In this document: in pieces, positions 1 to 5,959 of the stretch
How positions within the stretch are numbered: the first letter of the stretch is position 1
Layout of the letters: every line of letters begins with the position of its first letter
Source: Deltaproteobacteria bacterium
Lineage (GTDB): Bacteria; Myxococcota_A; Polyangia; JAAYKL01
Assembly (NCBI GenBank): GCA_011389755.1
Contig: JAABTR010000206.1
Span: 1 to 14,877 of the forward strand
DNA: 14,877 nt
Direction of reading: 5' to 3'
Position numbers and translations under genes: made by a program
The notes under the pieces: model-generated
Database searches by the model: none
What the model was told of the DNA's origin: nothing
The model's input: the letters and a program-made list of their open reading frames with translations, nothing else

Positions 1-623
1 AGCTCGGCGGTGAAAAACTCGCGCAGCTGGGAATCATCTCTATAGTTGGACGAGAAAGTCAGTTTTTTAAAACCGTAGAAACGCTGATCGTCGAGCTTTG
101 GATATTCGTCTTCGAACTTGTCGAAATGTAGCCGAAACGGCAGCTTGCCGTTGTCCGCGGCGTAGGTGTGCTTGAGAGACGAGTTTCCCTTGTAGCGCAT
201 GCCGACTCGTGTCCACGACACACCATCGTGACGAACTTCAACCGGAACGTAGATCGGATCTCGCGAGACCATGGAGCCGGGTTGTTCAGGCATCCCGCCA
301 CCGGGCATCCCACCTTCGGGCATCTCGTCGGGAATCGGCCCCTTGCCGCCACCCATGTCGCCGGATTCTCCTAGTATCTCCTCGAGATCGTCCTGCATGA
401 TCGCAAACTGATCGGGTTCGATGGTGATGTCCAAGCGGTGAACCGTGTCGACAGCAAACACAAGGTCGTAATTCGGCTCCACGTCCTTCGAGTGCGTCTT
501 TTCACCCCACCCCTCTGGGCGTTCGATTTCGCCATCGCCTTCGCAGCATACGCCGCTACACGATAGAAAAATCCCCGCGCAAACAGGAGCGATCCAATCG
601 CGAATTCTTCTTCGTCTTTTCAT
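1..623 (-). CDS. CotH-family lipoprotein, N-terminal part (gene runs off the left edge)
   Basis: The minus-strand reading frame opens at ATG 623-621 and stays open to the window edge, giving 207 complete codons. An AAGGAG ribosome site lies at 635-630, 6 nt before the ATG. Residues 1-22 are a basic start (KRRRRIR), a short hydrophobic stretch and FLSC, which I read as a lipobox with Cys22; the F at -3 is not ideal. Residues 139-150 (RVGMRYKGNSSL) and 181-203 (FYGFKKLTF, then SNYRDDSQLREFF) match the N-terminal pattern of CotH-family proteins, which are spore-coat kinase relatives also common as secreted or surface proteins in Gram-negatives. Residues 86-119 are a Gly/Met/Pro-rich insert containing PEGGMPGGGMPE. 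The kinase core lies outside the window, so activity cannot be judged. The gene is divergent from the response regulator and shares its control region. Confidence 0.85.
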   Translation of the reverse strand, partial: MKRRRRIRDWIAPVCAGIFLSCSGVCCEGDGEIERPEGWGEKTHSKDVEPNYDLVFAVDTVHRLDITIEPDQFAIMQDDLEEILGESGDMGGGKGPIPDEMPEGGMPGGGMPEQPGSMVSRDPIYVPVEVRHDGVSWTRVGMRYKGNSSLKHTYAADNGKLPFRLHFDKFEDEYPKLDDQRFYGFKKLTFSSNYRDDSQLREFFTAE

Positions 624-690
624 CACGAACTCCTTTTGAAATTCCCCTCTACGTGCGGGGTTTCGGCCGGCCTCGCACCGCGTTCTTTTG

Positions 691-699
691 AATCTAGCA
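691..699 (-). promoter_or_regulatory. Candidate extended -10 for the CotH gene
   Basis: The minus strand reads TGC-TAGATT, a TGn extended -10. Its start point would be near 684, leaving a leader of about 60 nt before the ATG at 623. No good -35 hexamer is seen, which is usual for an activator-dependent or extended -10 promoter. Confidence 0.4.
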
Positions 700-729
700 G
701 CGGGGAGATAGCGACGTCGCCGGTGGTTT

Positions 730-743
730 TGTGACGGTTTGTA
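730..743 (-). promoter_or_regulatory. RstA-box-like operator facing the CotH gene
   Basis: On the minus strand the site reads TACAAACCGTCACA. It matches 9 of the 12 fixed positions of the published E. coli RstA box (TACATNTNGTTACA). It differs from the site at 862-875 at four positions, all transitions. It ends 33 nt before the proposed -10 at 696-691. That the neighbouring regulator binds here is inference. Confidence 0.5.
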
Positions 744-861
744 GGATTGTGTGATGAAAAGAGATGGGGATTTCGTCACCGAAGCCTCTCGTCGTCAGGT
801 GAGCATTTCAAACTGCCTCAACACAGACGACGCATTGTGCGACATCTCGCGGTCTGCCGGT

Positions 862-875
862 CACAGACTGTTACA
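862..875 (+). promoter_or_regulatory. RstA-box-like operator facing the response-regulator gene
   Basis: The site reads CACAGACTGTTACA and matches 9 of 12 fixed positions of the RstA box, including the whole GTTACA half. The two ACA half-sites are one helical turn apart, the arrangement used by OmpR/PhoB-type regulators. It ends 31 nt before the TATAAT at 907, almost the same spacing as the opposite site. Autoregulation is the likely role. Confidence 0.5.
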
Positions 876-906
876 ATTTTGACGTCTTTCGACGCGGAAC
901 CCACGG

Positions 907-912
907 TATAAT
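907..912 (+). promoter_or_regulatory. -10 element TATAAT directly before the regulator gene
   Basis: This is a perfect consensus -10 whose expected start point falls at about 919, the A of the ATG. A TTGACG occurs at 879-884 but the gap is 22 bp, too long for a normal -35, so activation from the upstream box is plausible. The transcript would be leaderless. Confidence 0.5.
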
Positions 913-918
913 GATTCG

Positions 919-1659
919 ATGAAATCTTTGACCCATGAGACATCGCCAAGCTCTGCATCGCCGAGGATTCTTCTCGTAGAAGATGATCCTAAGCTCGCCG
1001 ACCTCGTCAAACGGTTCCTCGAATCCAATAGCCTGTTCACAGTCACCATTGAGCGTCGCGGCGATATCGCGAGCGATAGAATTGTCGCCGAGCGCCCCGA
1101 CCTCGTTCTCCTGGACCTCATGCTTCCCGGCTTGGACGGTTTCGAGGTTTGCAAGGCGGTTCGGCCGCTCTACGAGGGGCCGATCCTCATGTTGACCGCG
1201 AGGGACGAGGAAGTGGACGAAATCGTCGGCTTGGAGATCGGCGCGGACGACTACCTGACCAAGCCGGTGAACCCACGGCTGTTGCTATCGCGCATTCGAG
1301 CGCACCTGCGTCGCTCCAAACGCGAAGCGCCCGGGCGTGAACGCGAAGGCGCCCAGCGCATCGAGCTGGGTGCTCTGTTCGTCGATCCGTCCATGCGCAC
1401 CGCAACCATGAACGACCAGGCGCTGGATTTGACCACGGCAGAGTTCGACTTGCTTTTGCTTCTGGCCCAGCACGCAGGTGAAATCGTCGACAGGGATACC
1501 TTGTACCGCAGGCTCCGCGGGATTTCCTGGGATGGCTGCGACCGTTCCATCGACCAACGGATCACGCGGCTGCGGCAAAAGCTGGGCGACGACGCCGCCC
1601 AGCCCGAGTGGATCAAATCGATTCGGGGGGTCGGTTACCAGCTGGTGGCGGTCAAATGA
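919..1659 (+). CDS. OmpR/PhoB-family response regulator, RstA-like
   Basis: This 246-aa cytoplasmic DNA-binding regulator has a receiver domain at about residues 15-130, with acidic pair Glu21-Asp22-Asp23, phosphoacceptor Asp66 (LVLLDLMLPG), Thr93 and Lys115. A winged-helix output domain covers about 147-245 (TTAEFDLL, DRSIDQRITRLRQKL, SIRGVGYQL). The stretch RDTLYRRLRGISWDGCDRS closely resembles E. coli RstA (from memory). The start is the ATG at 919; no ribosome site precedes it, but a consensus -10 sits so close that a leaderless mRNA is likely. Residues 1-14 are a Ser/Thr-rich extension absent from typical members, so a later start cannot be excluded, though no better codon is seen. The stop overlaps the kinase start (ATGA at 1656-1659), so the two are co-translated. 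Confidence 0.92.
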   Translation: MKSLTHETSPSSASPRILLVEDDPKLADLVKRFLESNSLFTVTIERRGDIASDRIVAERPDLVLLDLMLPGLDGFEVCKAVRPLYEGPILMLTARDEEVDEIVGLEIGADDYLTKPVNPRLLLSRIRAHLRRSKREAPGREREGAQRIELGALFVDPSMRTATMNDQALDLTTAEFDLLLLLAQHAGEIVDRDTLYRRLRGISWDGCDRSIDQRITRLRQKLGDDAAQPEWIKSIRGVGYQLVAVK

Positions 1660-3005
1660 TTCGCCTCTTGCTCAAGTTCACGGTGGGAGTTTTTCTCGCC
1701 AGTCTCTTGTCTCACGCAACAATCGCGGTCTGGATGACCGAATCCATTCAGTATAGCCCGCCTCCGCAGGGCCCCTTGCGGTCCACGGCTCACATTGTGG
1801 CGAGCCTGATTCGGCAGCTGAAGGACAAATCCGATCCTGAGGAGCTCGAACGATTCATCGAGCAGAACTTAGGAAACGACACGCCGGCTGTCGCGCTTGT
1901 CTCCATACATGATCTGGCTCTCGACAGCCGGCAGGAGTCGCTTCTGCGCTCTGACGGCTTTGCCTTCTCGTATTCCCCGAAACGAGGCCCCTTCGTCGTT
2001 TACGAGGTCGATGCCCGCCGCGCGCTGCTTTCCGAAATAGGCCACAAACCGCCGCCATTCCCAGCCATTGTCTTGTGGATTTCCCTTGCCGTCCTCGCTC
2101 CCCTGGTGGGCTTCGTCGTGGCCCTGCCGCTGGTCCGGCGTATCGGCACACTTAAGGCGGCGGCCGAACGGATCGGAGCCGGCGACCTCTCGGCGCGGGT
2201 GCACCTTCGTTCCAACGACATCATCGGACAGATGGCGAATAGGTTCGATGCCATGGCCGATCGCATTGAACGTCTGCTCGAAGAGAAGAACCAGCTTGTA
2301 CAGGCCGTGTCTCACGAATTGAGAACCCCGGTGGCTCGGATGCGGTTTTCCCTGGAAATGCTCAAGGACGCGCAAACGAAAGAAGAACGCGATACCTGCG
2401 TCAGGGAGCTCGAAGAAGAGATCGACGAGGTCGTATCGCTGGTCGACGAGCTGATGAGCTTCATCAAGTATGATGCCGGTCAAACCCCCAGGGAAATTAG
2501 CGCCCTTCAGGTGGTTTCACGCATCCGTAAACTGGGCGACCAGTGCTTGCGAATCCACTCCTCGAAGGAACTCACCGTGCTGAGTTCTGGAGAAGCGAAT
2601 CCCGAATTGCAGGCGAACTGCCGCCTCTTCGACCGGGTTTTCACCAATCTTCTAAGCAACGCACTGCGCCACGCGAAATCTCGCGTCCGTGTCGAGGTTC
2701 ACAATCGCGATGGATCGATGGAAATCTCCGTGAATGACGACGGTCCCGGGATTCCCGACAAAGACCGAGAGGCGGTGTTCGAGCCGTTCACGCGGCTCGA
2801 TTCCAGTCGCGATCGTAGGCTGGGCGGAATGGGGCTCGGTTTGGCCCTCGTATCCAGAATCATGCGCGCAGGGGGCGGCGACGTGTACATCGCTGATTCC
2901 CCGCTGGGAGGGGCCAAATTTGTGACGATTTGGCCGGTTTTTGATGTTTTCTTTAGGCATGACTCCTGCGCCGTGGGGAGCGAGAACCTGATGAAGAGCA
3001 GGTAG
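1656..3005 (+). CDS. Membrane sensor histidine kinase, RstB-like
   Basis: This 449-aa inner-membrane kinase is the partner of the upstream regulator. The ATG at 1656 overlaps the regulator's stop; the frame is open 16 codons further upstream, but that part lies inside the regulator gene. It has TM1 at about 5-26, a periplasmic sensor segment of about 105 residues, TM2 at about 135-160 and HAMP at about 161-212. The HisKA domain carries phosphoacceptor His220 (SHELRTPVAR). The ATPase domain has N-box NLLSNALRH (331-339), G1 DDGPGIP (361-367), FEPFTRLDSSRDR (375-387) and G2 GGMGLGLAL (390-398). The run from DGPGI through TRLDSSRDR to IWP parallels E. coli RstB closely. The family likeness ends near IWPVFD (425-430); the last 19 residues look foreign, and their coding DNA overlaps a UbiA-like remnant on the other strand. 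Confidence 0.92.
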   Translation: MIRLLLKFTVGVFLASLLSHATIAVWMTESIQYSPPPQGPLRSTAHIVASLIRQLKDKSDPEELERFIEQNLGNDTPAVALVSIHDLALDSRQESLLRSDGFAFSYSPKRGPFVVYEVDARRALLSEIGHKPPPFPAIVLWISLAVLAPLVGFVVALPLVRRIGTLKAAAERIGAGDLSARVHLRSNDIIGQMANRFDAMADRIERLLEEKNQLVQAVSHELRTPVARMRFSLEMLKDAQTKEERDTCVRELEEEIDEVVSLVDELMSFIKYDAGQTPREISALQVVSRIRKLGDQCLRIHSSKELTVLSSGEANPELQANCRLFDRVFTNLLSNALRHAKSRVRVEVHNRDGSMEISVNDDGPGIPDKDREAVFEPFTRLDSSRDRRLGGMGLGLALVSRIMRAGGGDVYIADSPLGGAKFVTIWPVFDVFFRHDSCAVGSENLMKSR

Positions 3006-3052
3006 CCACTGAGTGTGTTAAATTCTGTCCGATAGACGCGTCGATGGATTTC
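2969..3052 (-). pseudogene. Remnant of a second UbiA-family gene (C-terminal 28 codons)
   Basis: Read on the minus strand, this segment encodes EIHRRVYRTEF...LSGYLLFI...SLPTA. It aligns without gaps to the last 28 residues of the intact UbiA protein (EAHRAVYRAVF...LGGYLLFV...SQPTV), with 16 of 28 identical by my count. The DNA is also visibly alike, for example GAAGAGCA followed by GTAGCC. The copies are exactly 400 bp apart (3052 against 3452), same strand. The stop codon after PTV is not kept, and nothing upstream resembles the rest of the gene, so this is a decayed paralogue end. It overlaps the 3' end of the kinase gene in antisense. Confidence 0.6.
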
Positions 3053-3113
3053 CGGGCTTTTGGGGGCAATTGAGATCCACCTCGCTTCTCGGGTTTCGTG
3101 TCATTTCGAGGAT

Positions 3114-3263
3114 TCAGAGTTCAGGCAGACGATCATAAGCGGAGAGCTGTTCGTCGAGACTCCAGATGTAGACTCGTGTTTCTCGGTCATCCATTTTTGC
3201 CTCGAGCTCGGCAAGGAATTCACAAAAGACGCTCGTGTCGACGACGCAAATCGCTCTGCTCAT
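3114..3263 (-). pseudogene. PIN-domain (VapC-like) gene with internal deletion
   Basis: The frame from ATG 3263 to TGA 3114 encodes only 49 residues. The start, SRAICVVDTSVFCEFL, is a classic PIN-domain first strand with the N-terminal catalytic Asp (D9). The end, RVYIWSLDEQLSAYDRL, resembles the last PIN strand with its final acidic residue (D37). PIN nucleases are normally about 130-150 residues and need further acidic residues in the middle, which are missing here. The simplest reading is a toxin-type RNase gene fused across an internal deletion and now inactive. Its ATG overlaps the stop of the fragment at 3260-3364 (ATGA), as in toxin-antitoxin pairs. It might instead be a genuine short peptide, but the ends are too PIN-like for that to be preferred. 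Confidence 0.5.
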
Positions 3264-3364
3264 GACCGCCCTCTGCGCAAGGAGGCCATGAATTCGGCGT
3301 TGCGTTTTTTCCTCTGCTCTTTGATGAGCCGGTCAGTCCCAGGGAGATTGCCGGGTTGTCCTCC
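3260..3364 (-). pseudogene. C-terminal fragment of an unknown gene, possibly the PIN partner
   Basis: A 34-codon tail in the minus strand (GGQPGNLPGTDRL...EFMASLRRGRS) ends in a TGA that overlaps the ATG of the PIN remnant. It is rich in Lys, Arg and Glu. The frame continues back into the UbiA gene, but no usable start codon lies in frame near it. It could be the 3' end of an antitoxin or other gene that once preceded the PIN gene. I do not recognise the family. Confidence 0.3.
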
Positions 3365-3365
3365 T

Positions 3366-4259
3366 CTACACCGTGGGCTGTGACAAGTTGACGAAGAGCA
3401 AGTAGCCGCCGAGCCCCGCGAAAACCGCCCGGTAGACCGCGCGATGGGCTTCCAGCCGCCTGCGGTCTAGTTTCGAGCGGTTCGAGGCCAAGAGATAAAA
3501 GAAAGACAGCGCGTAGACCGGGTAAAAAAGGGCACCGAAGACCGAGGCGGGCGCCGCAGAGCCTGAGTGACTCGCCCAGATGAGCTGGACGAACGCGGCG
3601 GTGAAGAACACGAAGCTCGCAAGGAGAGCTTTTTTCGGACCGAATACAGCGGCGTTGGTGAGGATACCGGCGCGGCTGTCGGCGGGAGAATCGATGGTCT
3701 CTTGGACCAGGTGCCCGGCCGCGAAGATGAGACTGAAGACGAGGGCTAGGGACACGGCTCGAAGGCTTATTGCTTCGACCACGGCAGAGCCGAGCATGAA
3801 GTGCGGGATTTGTCCCAGGGCGTGGCACGCCGAGGAGGCGACAGGGATGCCCTTGGCGTAGATCTTGGGATGGGAGTAGATCCACCCGCAGGCGATGACG
3901 CCGAGCCCCCAAAAGCCTCCGGTGTCGCTCGATAGAGCGCAGGCGAAGAGCCCGGCGGCGCCCAGGGCGCACGAGCCGAAAAGGACGTGAGGTCTCGTCA
4001 GCCCGAAGCGTTGGAAGTGGCCGGCCTTCGAGGGGTCCTCACGGTCGAATCCAGCGTCGGCCCAGTCGTTGAGCGTGAAGACGTGGGCGACTGTCAACAC
4101 CGAGCCGACGAGACACAGCAGCACCTTCAGCCATTGATCGAGCAATAGAGCCGGTCCGGCCGACGCGGACAGGGCGATGAGCGTCGTGCCTTGCAGCAAG
4201 GCGATCTCGAGGCCGCGGTGCCGAAGGGCCCAGACGAAAAATCGAAGGACCGTCTTCAT
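3366..4259 (-). CDS. UbiA-family prenyltransferase
   Basis: This 297-aa polytopic membrane enzyme belongs to the family that attaches a polyprenyl chain to an aromatic or polar acceptor. The first Asp-rich motif is NDWADAGFD (64-72), fitting NDxxDxxxD for Mg-diphosphate binding. The second is DSPAD (190-194), fitting DxxxD. Between them, YSHPKIYAKGIP (128-139) is the usual conserved loop. Eight or so hydrophobic segments span the protein, and the length is typical. The ATG overlaps the methyltransferase stop (ATGA at 4259-4256), so the two are translationally coupled. The substrate cannot be told from sequence; quinone, tocopherol-like or chlorophyll-like acceptors are all possible for the family. 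The last 28 residues recur in decayed form 400 bp downstream. Confidence 0.88.
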   Translation of the reverse strand: MKTVLRFFVWALRHRGLEIALLQGTTLIALSASAGPALLLDQWLKVLLCLVGSVLTVAHVFTLNDWADAGFDREDPSKAGHFQRFGLTRPHVLFGSCALGAAGLFACALSSDTGGFWGLGVIACGWIYSHPKIYAKGIPVASSACHALGQIPHFMLGSAVVEAISLRAVSLALVFSLIFAAGHLVQETIDSPADSRAGILTNAAVFGPKKALLASFVFFTAAFVQLIWASHSGSAAPASVFGALFYPVYALSFFYLLASNRSKLDRRRLEAHRAVYRAVFAGLGGYLLFVNLSQPTV

Positions 4260-5119
4260 GGCGCGCTGAGCCTCTGCCCCGACAAAAAACCGTGCACGAA
4301 GTCGCCGTCGATGAGGCCCTTGCTGTAGGCGAGTCCCGCCGTGAAGTGACCTCGGTGGTTGAGCTGGGATCGGCGCCCTTGGCGAAAGACCAGGCCGTCC
4401 AAACCCACCTTGCCCAAAGCGACCGGGATGAGGCAGTGCTTGGCAATGAAGCGAGCCGTCAAGAGGGTCTCGGTGGTGATGTCGACACCCTTTACTTTTT
4501 CAAAACCCGCGGCTTCGAGCCACGTGGTCAGCGCGGGGAGCTGTGCCAGGTCTGGGATGTGAAATCCATGGCAGACGCGCTCGTGGCGGAGCTTCGCCCG
4601 ATCGCGTCGAGGGCCAGGAGCCCGCGTGAAGGCGATCGCCCGATACGCGCCCCCCGGCCGCAGGATGTTGTGAACCCGCGCGAAGTAGGCGGCTTTGTCG
4701 CGGGCGTAACAAAGACTCTCCTGATTGACGATCAGGTCGAAGGTGCCTTCGTGGAACGGCAGGTGGTGGAAGTCGGCGCCGACGAACTCGGATCGGTGCG
4801 CCACGCCTTGCGCCGTCGCCCGCTTCCGGGCGAGCGCCAGGTGCGCCGCGCAGATGTTCACCCCGACGACGCGGCAGCCGAAGGTTTTGGCGCACCACAC
4901 GGCGAAGCTCCCCACGCCGCACCCCAGGTCCAGGACCCGCCAAGACGAGTCGATGCGAAGGCTCGAGACGAGCAGCTCATGGGACCGGACGAGGCGGCGG
5001 TGGTGGGGCTCACTGGGATCGGTGCCCAGCCCGTAGTGAAAGCCATCGCCGTACAGGAGATAGTGGTCGGTGACGTCGCTGTAGTAGGCACCGACTCTCT
5101 TTGTATCTCGATTTTTCAT
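4256..5119 (-). CDS. Class I SAM-dependent methyltransferase, Erg6/tocopherol-methyltransferase-like
   Basis: This 287-aa protein has a Rossmann methyltransferase core. Motif I is VLDLGCGVGS (62-71), the post-II acidic loop region is GADFHHLPF (114-122), motif IV is NQESLCYARD (132-141) and motif VI is LRPGG (153-157). The N-terminal YYSDVTDHYLLYGDGFHYG and the motif IV region resemble small-molecule methyltransferases of the Erg6/gamma-tocopherol type, which act on lipids, quinones and sterols. The ATG at 5119 is used because no later codon keeps the N-terminal motif; it lacks a good ribosome site. The stop overlaps the UbiA start, so the product probably methylates a compound before or after its prenylation. 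The C-terminal third (about 200-287) is not recognised. Confidence 0.87.
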   Translation of the reverse strand: MKNRDTKRVGAYYSDVTDHYLLYGDGFHYGLGTDPSEPHHRRLVRSHELLVSSLRIDSSWRVLDLGCGVGSFAVWCAKTFGCRVVGVNICAAHLALARKRATAQGVAHRSEFVGADFHHLPFHEGTFDLIVNQESLCYARDKAAYFARVHNILRPGGAYRAIAFTRAPGPRRDRAKLRHERVCHGFHIPDLAQLPALTTWLEAAGFEKVKGVDITTETLLTARFIAKHCLIPVALGKVGLDGLVFRQGRRSQLNHRGHFTAGLAYSKGLIDGDFVHGFLSGQRLSAP

Positions 5120-5178
5120 CGCGCGGTGTTCCCGTCTTCTTTGAGTCGGACGTTAAGATATCTCGAGGTCCCGAAAAA

Positions 5179-5187
5179 TGCTATTGT
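5179..5187 (+). promoter_or_regulatory. Candidate extended -10 for the glycosyltransferase gene
   Basis: TGC-TATTGT is identical to the 9-mer found before the acyl-CoA dehydrogenase gene at 8401-8409. The predicted start point is near 5194, only about 3 nt before the proposed GTG start. No good -35 is present. Confidence 0.35.
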
Positions 5188-5196
5188 GGATCTCGC

Positions 5197-5913
5197 GTGG
5201 CGAACTTGGAAAAAGATCGGCCCAGCGTGCGCCTGAGTGTCCTCATGCCCGTCTTCAACGAACGGGAGCACCTGCGCGACATCGCGCAGAGGGTCCTGGC
5301 GAGCCCTCTTGTGGGTCAGCTGGTCATCGTGGATGACGGCTCGACGGACGGCTCGAAGGAGATCGCGGATGGCTTGGGCCGGCAGCAGCCGCGGGTCTGT
5401 GTCCTGTGCCACCACCGAAACCGGGGCAAGGGCGCCGCTATCCGCACGGGGCTGGGGGCGTGTCGCGAGGATCTCGTGATCATTCAAGACGCGGACCTGG
5501 AGTACGATCCCCTCGACTACGGCGCCCTGGTCGGGCCCATCGAGCGGGGCAGGGCGGACGCGGTGTTCGGATCTCGCTTCTTGGCCCAGAGCGACGCCTC
5601 TGGGCAATCGCCGGTCCACCGGTGGGCCAATCGGCTGCTCACCGGGCTATCGAATCGCCTCACCGGGCTCGCTTTGACGGATGTGGAGACCTGCTACAAG
5701 TGCTTCGCGAAAAGCGCCCTCGATGATGTTTCCCTCGAGCAGAGCCGGTTCGGCATCGAGATAGAGCTGACCGCCAAGCTGGCCGCGGCGGGGTGCCGCA
5801 TCGAGGAGGTGCCGATCCGTTACCGCGGGCGGACGCGGGATCAGGGGAAGAAGATCGGCTTCAAAGACGGGCTCGAGGCGATGTGGTGCATCCTCAAGTA
5901 CCGCGTCCTTTGA
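5197..5913 (+). CDS. Family-2 glycosyltransferase, polyprenyl-phosphate-sugar synthase type
   Basis: This GT-A fold enzyme is like dolichyl/polyprenyl-phosphate mannosyl- or glucosyltransferases, which move a sugar from a nucleotide donor to a membrane lipid phosphate. With the GTG at 5197 it has 238 residues. MPVFNE (17-22), VDDGSTDGS (45-53), the DxD-type motif QDADLEYDP (97-105), GSRF (125-128) and RDQGKKIGFKDG near the C-terminus are all family marks. No C-terminal membrane segments are present, so it is probably peripheral. The open frame reaches back to 5101 inside the methyltransferase gene, but that part does not look like protein. GTG 5227 is an alternative start (228 aa). Neither has a clear ribosome site. 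It is divergent from the methyltransferase-UbiA pair and converges with parB. Confidence 0.86.
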   Translation: MANLEKDRPSVRLSVLMPVFNEREHLRDIAQRVLASPLVGQLVIVDDGSTDGSKEIADGLGRQQPRVCVLCHHRNRGKGAAIRTGLGACREDLVIIQDADLEYDPLDYGALVGPIERGRADAVFGSRFLAQSDASGQSPVHRWANRLLTGLSNRLTGLALTDVETCYKCFAKSALDDVSLEQSRFGIEIELTAKLAAAGCRIEEVPIRYRGRTRDQGKKIGFKDGLEAMWCILKYRVL

Positions 5914-5959
5914 CGCTGCGAAGAAAGGTGACGCCGAGCGTCCGCCGAGACGAAGCGTT
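5914..5959. other. Convergent gap between glycosyltransferase and parB
   Basis: These 46 bp include a short inverted repeat, GACGC-cga-GCGTC (5930-5942), with no T-run after it on either strand. It is at best a weak, bidirectional hairpin and not a clear intrinsic terminator. Confidence 0.3.

Larger units (their letters stand above)
624..918. promoter_or_regulatory. Divergent intergenic control region between the CotH and response-regulator genes
   Basis: This 295-bp stretch has no credible gene. It holds an extended -10 and an upstream box for the leftward CotH gene, and a TATAAT with an upstream box for the rightward regulator gene. The two boxes are near-identical and point away from each other. 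No terminator hairpin is seen. Confidence 0.6.

Noticed and set aside
879..884. TTGACG as -35 of the regulator promoter
   Set aside because: The spacer to TATAAT would be 22 bp, too long for a standard sigma-70 promoter.
3060..3383. Plus-strand open frame of 107 codons after the kinase gene
   Set aside because: It has no ribosome site and no recognisable domain, and lies antisense to the PIN and UbiA remnants, which explain the sequence better.
4292..5236. Long plus-strand open frame (314 codons) opposite the methyltransferase
   Set aside because: It is a GC-rich antisense shadow: it covers a gene with clear motifs and has itself no domain signature.
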